A DNA stretch of 64,000 bases, from NCBI GenBank assembly GCA_902806595.1, contig CADCXC010000044.1, forward strand, positions 682,001 to 746,000, written 5' to 3'. How positions within the stretch are numbered: the stretch's first letter is position 1; each line of letters opens with the position of its first letter. The position numbers and the translations under genes were made by a program. The notes under the pieces were generated by a model. That model searched no databases. It was not told the origin of the DNA and worked only from the letters and a program-made list of their open reading frames with translations. Below are positions 22,388 to 32,624 of the stretch, in pieces. Source of the DNA: Pyrenopolyporus hunteri. Taxonomy: Eukaryota; Ascomycota; Sordariomycetes; Xylariales; Hypoxylaceae.

Positions 22388-24480
22388 TTAATCGGAAGTC
22401 GGCGTCGTTAAGACGTCTTCGGCTTTCTCGTAGGTGCTAACTGTAGCCTCCTCGTCCTCGATGCTGAAGCCGTATTCGCGGGCCTTCTGCTGAACTTCAG
22501 CCTCGGTGAGACGAGGCAGCTCCTTGGCGGCCTTAACGTAACTGATCTTTTCGGCGTAACCCTTAGCGAAGATAACGTCGATCTCCTCAAGTGTACGCCC
22601 AGCCGTCTCGGGATAAAGGAAGTAGATGATGGGGAAGAAGATAGCGTTAAGTATCGCGAAGAACAGGTACGTTCCCCAGCCGCTCTCGCCCGTATTATTT
22701 ACTAGCACGGGAGTAATCATGACAATGAAGAAGTTCCATAGCCAGTTGGAAACGGTCGAGGTTGCGTTTGCCTTAGCCCGTGTCTTGAGAGGGTTAATCT
22801 CGGCCGGGTATAGCCAAGGCAGCGGGAGCCAGGTCGCACCGAAGAAAGCGATGTAAGTCTATCCACGGTTGTTAGTACAGATGTGATACTAGATCAGGTG
22901 CCGACAACAGGGAGAGACTTGGGATTTGAGAAATGACTTACGAATAGACCAACTGCAGCTCCCTTAGCAGCCTCCTCGGTTCCAGGGATGAGAGCACCGA
23001 AAGTAAGGACCATGGATAGGCACTGCCCGACTGTACCGATTAGGTAAAGCTTGCGGCGGCCAATACGCTCGACGGCAAACCATGAAGTGGTGGCGAAGAT
23101 GGAGTAAACAATCATGTTAACGCCTCCCAAGAGCAGCGCGAGATTGTGCGAGGTCCCGATCGAGGTCTGGAAAAGGATGGGGAAGTAGTAGATGACGGCG
23201 TTGCAACCGGATAGCTGCTGCATCATCTGCGACGAGGCGCCGAGGAGGAGGCGACGGAAGTGTTGGGTCGGGCCACCGGTGAAAAGATCCGAGATGGGCG
23301 TGACGCCGCCGGCGTGACCCGAGGCGCGTATGGCATCCGTGATGACAGCCATCTGCGTGCGGACAACAGGGTCGTCCCGAGGTTGATCGTTGAGGGCCGC
23401 TAGGACCGTGGCCGCCTCTTCGTTTCGATCTTTCGTTAGTAGCCATCTGGGTGACTCAGGTAACTGAGTCATGAGGCCGAGAACGATCAAGGCGAATACA
23501 CACTGGAAGGCGATGGGGAATCGCCATACGAAGGCGTGAGGTCCGTAAGTGCAGCCGTAATCGATCCAGTAGGCAATCAAAGTTCCGATTGCGACATTAC
23601 CGCCTTCGATGCAAATGAGCTTCCCGCGGTTATGCGAGTGACAGCACCTGAAGATACGTATATTAGTTTCCAAATCACAGCTTAACAATGATAAAGAATT
23701 CGGGTATCTTCTTACTCTGCTTGATAAGTCGGCACCGTCGACGTATTGATGCCGTTACCTATGCCCGTGATACATCGCCCGACGATGAACTGCGCTGTCG
23801 ATCCTCCTCCTGAGCCGTTAGGTATAGCGCAGATCTGGATAATGACACCGACGATCATGACGGTGGCCCCGAGGAAGATGGACTTGCGGCGGCCAAGGTG
23901 GTCGCCGAAGGTGAGAATAAAACAAGCGCCGAGGAAACAGCCCACTGCGTAGATAGATACGACAAAGCCTTCGTAGGTGCTGTCACCGTCCACCTCTGGA
24001 AAGTCGGAAGTGAAAGCAGGCGCCGACTAGTGTAACCAAACATCTCGTGTTAGCAGCATAACCCTTCCGCCTGGACATATTTCTGGGGGCGAGCGAGGGC
24101 TGTGGGAATATTCCACTTACTGCGAAAGTGTTAGTTACCTATTTCAAACTTTTGACACGGAGGGATTTCTTATACATACCAATAATTCCACTCTGTTATA
24201 CCGAGAAAGTCTCGTATTAGCATTCTAATTCCGTATTCCTAGAATACTCAATGCACCCCCAAGGGTAGAGATGATTCAACCATCTTAACTTACTGTTTAG
24301 TGTTAGTTACCGAATATGCAGGCATATCAGGGACACTGTGAGACACTTACCCATAACTCCTTGATCATAACCGAACAGCAAAAAGTCCACGGTAGCTACT
24401 ACAGTGATCAGTCTCTGTAGCATGCGACCGGACGTACCCCAATACGTGGGTATGCCGTTGTCGTTCTCTCTGTGCCCCAT
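22388..24480 (-). CDS. MFS sugar porter (fungal hexose-transporter family)
   Basis: This is a plasma-membrane sugar transporter with 12 predicted membrane segments. Exons in gene order are 24480-24352, 24192-24181, 24026-23716, 23647-22942 and 22858-22388. They total 1629 nt (542 aa), normal for the family. Signature motifs are FLLFGYDQGVM+SGII+SAPAF, GDHLGRRKS, VGRCITGIGNG, PTYQAECC, RGKLICIEGG, WRFPIAFQ, PESPRWLLTKDR, QQLSGCNAVIYYFP, VERIGRRKLYL, WLPLPWLYPAEINPLKTR and YPETAGRTLEEID. The conserved SGII is encoded by a 12-nt micro-exon between two intervening sequences (24351-24193 and 24180-24027) that each read as nested twin introns (see findings). The remaining two introns (68 and 83 nt) are ordinary. 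The substrate cannot be fixed from sequence. Confidence 0.92.
24027..24180 (-). other. second twin intron (stwintron) of the sugar porter
   Basis: The design is the same: an internal intron (24179-24120, 60 nt, GTATGT...CTAAC...CAG) splits the donor. After its removal G24180 joins TAAGTGG at 24119, making GTAAGT. The external acceptor is TAG ending at 24027, with CTAAC near 24054-24050. Confidence 0.7.
24193..24351 (-). other. first twin intron (stwintron) of the sugar porter
   Basis: An internal intron (24350-24293, 58 nt, GTAAGT...CTAAC...CAG) sits between the first and second donor bases of an external intron. Removing it joins G24351 to TAAGTT at 24292, creating a perfect GTAAGT donor. 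That donor pairs with the acceptor CAG ending at 24193; a CTAAT branch-like site lies near 24220. Confidence 0.7.
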
Positions 24481-26676
24481 GGTTGTGAGTCGTGAACCGT
24501 GAACCGTGCTACAGACTTGCTCAGGAGAATCTGGATTGCAAGTTACTCTGAGAGAAAGGGGGAAAGAGGAGAAGAAGGGGAAAACCTGGAGGATGAAGGG
24601 GAAAAAGCTGGAGGAAAGGAAATGGAACGGGTTCTAGGCTGCTGGGGAATAAGAGGACGAGGTCCACCGGCTCGTTATATACGCTTATGACGAACTACAG
24701 GGTCTGCTTACACGGCCTCCTATCTCGCCTACGTATATCCAGATAATCGTAAGACAAGAAAAAAAGGGTCCTATATCAAGGAAAATAGGGTCCAGGATCG
24801 CATCAGCCGCATCAACCTGCTTGAGGTTCGAACTCGCGGGTGGGTGCCACCGAGCAAGGGCCGAGAGAATGTCATCATAACGTCTGAGTAGACGCTTAGA
24901 TTAGTGTCCACTCAGACAAAGTTTGCAGACCCAACGACGGGTGGCACGGTGCCGGGGACATTTGCGGAACATGTGAGAGAGTTAAAATGTGACAGTCGTG
25001 ATTTGTAGCAGATAGCAAAATTTGTCCCTTTTATTATGGGGGTCGACCTGAAGATCTTCATCCGAGTTTCGTCATTGGTACCCACAGCCGTGGTCCGCGG
25101 TCCACATCTCGAGTCAACTTGACCTTGAGCGTTTCCCTTGCGGCTTGGTGCTATGGGTTCGGTGGGCCGTGGTAGACGGGCGCGATAATAAGTTGATAAG
25201 TAGCCAGGCCGCCAGGGTAGCGTCGCCTGCCAGACTGGGGACGATGGCCTGGTGGCGGAAAACGGACTGGAGTCGGGCGGCGGCAAAACGAAGGACGGCA
25301 TCATAAAGTGGCCGGACCAACCAGCGTATTTCAGCGCCGCCGTCCCGCTAGTTCGCTTGGCCCTGGCTGCACATGGTCCGGTCAGCCCCCGTGTTTCGCC
25401 ATTCGGGGTGCTTGAGCGGTGAGATCAGCGTCGATCTCATGAGAAGAGCCAAGCAGTTAGAACCAACATTAAACATTGCGTAGGTCTGGGCAGCCTACTA
25501 TTATACCTAGGTGTGAATTTTATCGTTCCGAAATCCTCCGAATAACTTGACAAAATATGTCAAGAAAGAAAAAATGGTATACCTCGGAAGGTTTTACGGG
25601 GAAGAGGAGGGAGAGAGAGAGAGAGAGTAGGAGGCAGAGATAAGGATCGATTACCAAAGTCTTGCATTATTACTACTATCTATCAGCTACCTAGGTAGGT
25701 AGGTACCTACCCGGCTATGTATTTCAGGGGGCAACTTCCACTCACCCACTCTTACCTTCTTCACCTACATTTTAGGTACTAGTCTACCTGTCAACTGTCA
25801 AAAGTGCGTCGAAACACTGTAAACGCCTTAGCCACATCTAATTGTACCCTCTAGCCACACCTAGTCCTAGTACTAAATACCCAGATACCTACCTAGGTAT
25901 ATAAATACTGCGAATAACATCGTGAGTTCAATTACTATGCAGGTAGCTACAATGTCATATCACAAGCCATTGAGAACATTACTACTAAAATGCATGGATA
26001 TCAAGCCTGCGAAGTAGTTTCCAATATACGATTTCTTTTTTAATCTTAATTTTTCTTATAATGTCAGTGTAATCCGTACAGTTTTCAGAATTGACAAGTT
26101 GGCGACAAATCATGGTGTTAACATGACTTGAGACATTTATTTGACGCTCTTCCGCATGTACGTATATTATGCCAAGTATAACCCACCGAGGTTGTGGACT
26201 TCAGTAGCGCTGGTAGTACTGCGCTATATAGGTACCTAGGTAGGTGCTGTGTTGAGTGTTATTACTATACATGTACGTGCTCCGGGTGCCTATCTTATGT
26301 GTGTAGGAACGTGAAAATATTAGGGGTAAGAAGAACATGGATAGGTGATTGAGTGCCATGTTCAGACAGCCGTTTCATCACAGGACATTTCGCACATATC
26401 AAGACTGAGCCATAGTAAATGTAACGGGAAATCCTTATCATTATGTATAGAACACCATCTCATTTCCGTTTCAGAGACAGAGAAAGAAAAACCTGCAAAT
26501 ACGGATGCCGTGACTCTTGGGAAGAATGAAAAGATACCATATGCCATGCCGCCCTCTAGTCAATACACAGCACCCAAGACAAACTTGAATATTGGACTAG
26601 CACCCATCCCAATTCCAAATTGGCTGACGGATTACGAGTCCCTTTTTACGCTATAACTGCCCTCTTGTCGCCTTTC
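24481..26676. other. intergenic 2.2 kb, no gene seen
   Basis: This region lies between the start of the sugar porter and the 3' end of FKS1. It holds purine-rich tracts at about 24545-24620 and 25600-25640 (GA repeat) and GGTACC/TAGGTA clusters at about 25690-25712, 25885-25905 and 26228-26245. A 103-aa plus-strand frame at 26345-26656 shows no family signal. Confidence 0.5.
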
Positions 26677-29600
26677 TCAGACGAACCGGAACTTCCGGGT
26701 ATCCTCCTCGCTGTCATCCTTGGACGAGTCCGTCTCTTGCGTGGCTGCCGCTGTTTTTGTCATGGACGCCAAGCCGGGCCCGTTGTATCCTATACTGGCA
26801 GTACCCGTCTCCGTGCGATTCCTAGTGTTATCATTGTCCTGGCCAACCGGTTGGATGATCGGGAGCGGAAGATTCTTCAGATTCTCGTTGAGCAACGGTC
26901 CAATCTGCTTGCCGCCTACAGCCGGTCCGACAATTAGGCCCACAAAGACCACCAACAGCGTGAAATATAAGATAGCATAACGAATGACACGTCTCCTTCG
27001 GAGCTTTGACTGTTTCATCGAGTAGATGGGAGGGCGGATTTGGCGACTAGGATTCAACTGTTAGCGACTAGAGTAAAAACACCTTAGGGGTTAGGGGAGA
27101 AACATACCTAGGTCGGAGCCAGAAGAGCATCATTGAATGCAGCATGTCAATCTTCGGGATGAGAATGACCGGGCACATCAGGAACAAGATGAAATGACCC
27201 AGAACAAAATCGGCGGCGAACATGCTCAATTCAGTGATCTTGCAAAGGAATTCACGAGCCGGCTGGGAAACGGAATGCCAACCCATAGAATACCACTTGC
27301 CCGTCCAGAACGCAATATTGGACTGGTCCGTCTTGAATTCACGCGTGAGGGCCAACGAAATAATGAGCTTCAAGACAAATCGTTGAATCGCGGCGACGGT
27401 TATCATCCCGAGAAGCGTCTTGGTAAAATCGAAGCCCTCGAGGAAGAACATGACCTCGAAGAACACAAGGAGGACGATGGCGGCAGTGGCGTGGGCGATT
27501 GCCGCCAACACACTACCGAATCTCTTGCAGCACATGCTAAGAAGCGGACCCATGCAGCAGGCCATGCCGAAGAGGGCGCCAAGAAGGCCGGCGTTGATTC
27601 CGATGGGCGCGAGAGCAACAATACCGACACGTAAGAGCGATGCCGTAGCTTTAACGTCGGGCTCGTTGGCGGAAACTCCGGTCTGTGCGTTGATAAAGAG
27701 ATAGGGTAATCCAGTAAGGACGATAAGAATTAGGGGAGCAAAGATCTCGCCGAAGAAAAGGTTGGTAATTGCTGCACGGGGCACATCCGCCGATAACTTG
27801 CCAGACGGGTCGCCAAGGACTTTGCGTTTGTAACCGGTAATTCTCGTACGGGAGAGGCGACAGTAAGAGATCCATGACGACGAGTGGCTAAGGGAATTGC
27901 CACGCGAAAGCCAGCGGAGATAATCGCGATAGTCAATGAAGAAGTCATTCCATGCGAATTGGTGAGGGTTGTATAGGAACGGCGATATGATCAAGGCTAG
28001 GAGCGATATCCAGAAATACACCAGGGCGGCCTGCCAAACCGTTAAGGTTGCGAACAGTAACATCATCAAGAGGCGGGCACCAAAGTAAATCGACGGACCC
28101 GCAAAACGCGAGTATAAGATGCCGAAGGGGATACGAGCCGTGGCAAAACCACGACCGGTTCCGATGTAACGGGCACCGCCGAATGACAAGTCCTGTGTCA
28201 CGGAATTGGCGTAAATTTGACAAACGAACACCTCGAAGAAGGGTGACAGAGAACAGAACTGCTTGGCCAATCGGGTTCCAGCTCGCAGGAAACCGCGCTC
28301 CGAGACTTCCTGTATAACTAAAGGCACGAAGGCCAGGAAGAACACGACGAAGATGGAAATGACGCAGCGGTAGATCCAGTCCATAAGAGCATCCGTATTT
28401 TGACATCCTGTGGGGTATAGCGGGTCCGTAATAGGGACATTCCGGTTGTACTCGCACGGAATGGTTTCGTGTCGGAGAGCGCCGATATTGACCAAGACAA
28501 TCATGAACATCTCAACGGAGAACATAATGAAGATGTTGTTCAGATGGAAACCGGCGTGAGCATAGTAGAAAGACAGGAAACGATCGATAGGGAGCTGAGT
28601 ACCAAGGTAATAATACTCCCTAGAGAGCATTTGTTCGCCCATGCCAGTACCGATTTTGGTGGTGAAGTTAAGAATAGAACCAAAACCCAGATCACGACCT
28701 TTGCCACACTGGTAATATTCACAGTGCTTGATACGTCCGCCACGAAGCAAAGCAGTCATACCGGCGTAGATATCTTCGTTTAGGTGAAGACCTTTCTGAG
28801 CTTTTGACACACCACCTCGAGTCGTCATAAAGATACCGTTGAGGAAATCAGGGTGACCGTAGTGGAGCTTGCCGCCTATTTGGGATAGAGTTCTTGCGAA
28901 AAGCGTACCGAACGTCTGTTCTTTACCGGCTGCAATGTCACCGAGAATACCAATATTTTCTGAGAAGATATACTCGCGGGCACCCAAGATAGCGACGGGG
29001 TCGTGAGACTCGGTCTTCACGCCGGGCGTGTAAGGCGAGACGTTGTCGGACTTCATCTCTTCGAACTCAGCTAGGACGGAACGGATCTTTAGACATTCTT
29101 CAAGATAATTGTCCTGATTGGCATCGACAAGCTGGATGTACTCTCCTCGGTAGAAGATGATGGAGTGATTCTGATTATCGGATTTGCCGTCGCCTAGAAC
29201 AGGGTTACCGGAAAGCTGGATTCGGAACTTAGGTCGTCGCATCCCATTCTCCATGATTTCAGAGTGTCCGTCAACCAGAGCGGAGTAGATGCGCGGTTCC
29301 TCTCCCTCGGCCAAAGGAGGTTCCTCGTCGAGATAAGCAATTTGCAAGTCGGGGTACGCCCTGAGAAGAAACTCGGCGTTTTCCATCTCTTCCTTCTTGA
29401 ACTTAGCGTAGCGCTGCATCGACACGCACAGTTTAAACTTGCGGCGGGCCATGCGTTCGAGTTCGCGCTCCAACTTCTCCGAATTGCCACCAAACATCTG
29501 TACGACTTCGGGATTCTCAACGCGATAAAGTAACTTGATGGCACGGCTATAGTTCATGAAACCGGATATGGTACGGTATAGAGTTTGCGAACGAAGAGAT

Positions 29601-32600
29601 GCCCAAATTCTGGTACGTAAGGTATATTCGGGAGCGGAAGATTTGAAACCAATGCAGTAGAAAGGCAGGTCGTCAATCTTGCTCTTGGCGGTGTCTTTTT
29701 CACCCTTCTCCTCGTCACCGTTGAATTGAGAAGTCTCATCAGCCAGAATCTTTGTATCCTTGACGAAGCAGTCCCATTCGTGAGGGTGGAGCTGCTTGAG
29801 ATATTCTAGCTGAGTAACACGAGAGTAGGGTTCGTCCTCGCGAATAATCTCCCGGAGGGTTAAGAGAATCTTCTCACCATAATGGGGGATCAAAACGGTG
29901 AAGGTAGGCATGTTGTCGACGGGTACAGGCTCCGGAATTGGCGTCGATAGCGACTGAGCGAAAAAGGAGATTCGGCGTTCGGCTTCGCTGTGGGAAGGGA
30001 AGAATTCCGTTTTGAAGGAATGGTCTTCCTGCGAGACGAAAAAGGTCGGCGCACGGAGAGTACGTTTGCCCTCCTGCTCGGACGGAACCTGATGGTACAG
30101 TAGTTTCTGGACGTGGTCGATCGCCAGCAAATGCTCCCGATACATGGAGATAACGATGGCATTCCAGATCTGCGAAATCAACACCTTGGGTTTGTACTTG
30201 ATTTCCATGTCCGTCGTGGCAAGAATCTTGGAGTATATTCGCTTCGGAAGTCGCGAAAAGATATTCCTCCAAGGAGTCAAGATGGAAGAACCGAGGTAGA
30301 ACGACCTCGCAATGGAGAAAACGGCGTTAAACAAGACATACCACATGTAGCTGTCGAGGAAAAAGAGAATCAAGTCGGTGAGAGCCATGAGGACCATGAC
30401 GACGATAGGCTGATACTTGCAGAGCGTATTTCCGAGATAGAAATCTCCTACGCAAGAACTGACATCCATGATTTGAAGGTATCGAACCGGGTCTCGAAGA
30501 GATAGAATCAAGTAGACGTACGATTCTCCAAATTTGGCGCCGAAAACGGCTGTCCAGAGGAAATACGACAGAGCCCGATCATTACCCTTGAGATGCGGCC
30601 AGCTAGCGGTGAATGTCTGACTGGCAACGTAGCGGCGGGAATTCTTGGTGAGGTAGCTGCCGAATAGTCCTCCGAGAGGCATGATGGCGAAGAACAAGAA
30701 GGTAACCACCGCAATGAAGAATTGAACAATGCCTACGACGAGCGCCGGCTGTGTTTCCTGTACGTCTTTGACACCGAATATGTAAACACTGGGGCCGAGA
30801 TTGATAGCAAACACGACAAGCAGGAAGATAAGTCGCTTGCTAAGATGCTGAGCGCCCGCCCAGCGTCGCGGGACGTACGCCCACTCGGCACAGGTAGCGA
30901 TGATCTGAATTAGTGAGGCAAGAGCGCCGGCGGCACCAGCAGCTGACCATTGCGCAGAAGCCGGCGGTTGTTGATTGACCTGCTGCTCATACTTCTCACC
31001 GACCAGCAGGGATGGAACGTTGTGCGCCGTGTAGAACCAGAACATAGTCAGATGGATGACCCAGATACGATTGAAGTTAACAATCATGTGGAACCAAGAC
31101 CGTGTTTCCTTGTAGGTCTTGAAGAAACACTTCTTCCAGTTGACCTCCTTCAGCTTCAAGTAACGTTCGGCTGGGGGAACGTCAACTAATTTGCTCTTAT
31201 CATTGAGGACAATTCGCTCAATGCCTTCGGGGTACCAGAAGAGCTGGTTGCAATCGTCATAACCAATGATCTGGTTGTGGTCACGCTCCCGACGCACGTA
31301 GACCCCGTTGGAAATCTCGTATCCTTGGTCTCTGCAGTATTGATATAGCGGCGTGATAACGTTGTTCAAGAAAGTGCCCTCCTCAACAGGCTCGACAAGA
31401 TTCTGGCAGGCAGGGGAGTTTAGGTAGTCGTCTGCGCATTTGAAGATGAAGCAGAGACATTCAGGCATGAAACGAACCTGATTAGCCTCACCCCAACAGA
31501 GGAGATACAGAGCAATCTGTCGAACTCGGTCGTGCTGAGACATACGGTTCATACGGGTCTTCCAGCGGTACTCTGCCGCCTCTAAGCTGTCGTCGCCCTC
31601 TAAATCCTCTAGAGTCTGCTCTTCGTTTTCGCCACCCTTTTTACCCTTAGACTTCTTTGACTTGCGGCCCTTCTTGCCCATGTTTGCGAAGCCAACTGCA
31701 TCATCAAGGTCAAGATGGGCGGCAAAGTACCATTTCCGGTAGTTGGCATTGTCGCCGCCGATATAGTCGGCGTGCAGTGATAGCAGCGCTTGATTCGGCG
31801 TCATTCGGGAAGCTCTCGAATCGAGCAAAACCATGAGGTGATCGTACATATTTCGCATGCTATCACGCTGGAACCCGAATTTGTTCGTGAGGTCCAGGAA
31901 AATGTCCTCAACCTCCTCCTTGGATAAGGGAATTTGCGCATCGGACGTCCACGCAGGATACGGCTCGCGGGACCTTTGAACACCTGGCATATTGCCGTAG
32001 TCCATTCCGTAGTTGGGCGTAGAAGCCCCAGACGAGCGATTTCCACCATAGGATACCTGCGAGGAGGGCGGCCTATAGCCTCTACCGCCCATTTGATCGT
32101 TGTATCCGCTGTACCTCTCGTCCCCACGGCCGTAGTAGTCCATGTCAGTAGCACGTGCCATGTCGGATCTCATGGTGAAGTCGCTGAAGGTCTCGGAATC
32201 TTCTTCGGAATCGCCTCGGCGTCCACCATTGCCATTATAGCCGCCTTGGTTGTAGTGATCATAGTAGCCACCGTGACCATCATCGTAGTATTCGCCTTGG
32301 TAGTTGTCGTGGTTGTCGTAGTATCCACCCTCGGCCGCGTAAGGGTTATTCGGGTCAGCATTGTAGTAGCCACTATTGACATGGTCAGTAAACGCCGATT
32401 CCTTTCGCCGATTCAATCCAAGGGTGTAGAACTCACGATTCATCGTAATAGCCGTCATTTCCTTGGCGCTGCTGTTGCTGCCCACCGTGGCCATCGTAGC
32501 CATTATCATAGTAGTGGCCATTCTGATCGTCTTGGTAATACGAATCGTGATTTTGTCCATATCCATCGTTGTAGTCGTGGTGACCACCGCCACCACCACC

Positions 32601-32624
32601 ACCACCTCCTTGATAGCCCGACAT
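26677..32624 (-). CDS. FKS1: 1,3-beta-D-glucan synthase catalytic subunit
   Basis: This is the large plasma-membrane enzyme (GT48) that makes cell-wall 1,3-beta-glucan from UDP-glucose and is the echinocandin target. Exons in gene order are 32624-32437, 32372-27108 and 27046-26677; introns are 64 and 61 nt. The total is 5823 nt (1940 aa), the usual size. The N-terminus is a Gly/Tyr/Asp/Gln-rich cytosolic tail (GYQGGGGGGGGGHHDYND). Next are the Fks1-type domain (RVRQIALYLLCWGEANQVRFMPE), a first membrane block, and the central catalytic region (ENIGILGDIAAGKEQTFGTL, GGKLHYGHPDFLNGIFMTTR, GGVSKAQKGLHLNEDIYAGM, GRDLGFGSILNF). A second membrane block follows. The 124-residue last exon (SRQIRPPIYSMKQSKLRRRR, one membrane segment, acidic tail) completes it. 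Hot spot 1 reads YLILSLRDP at about residues 683-691. Confidence 0.97.

Noticed and set aside
24810..24850. Possible tRNA T-arm (GAGGTTCGAACTCG)
   Set aside because: The stem does not pair over five positions and no acceptor or anticodon arm is present.
27137..27634. 165-codon open frame opposite FKS1
   Set aside because: It is antisense to conserved FKS1 membrane-domain coding sequence and shows no domain of its own.
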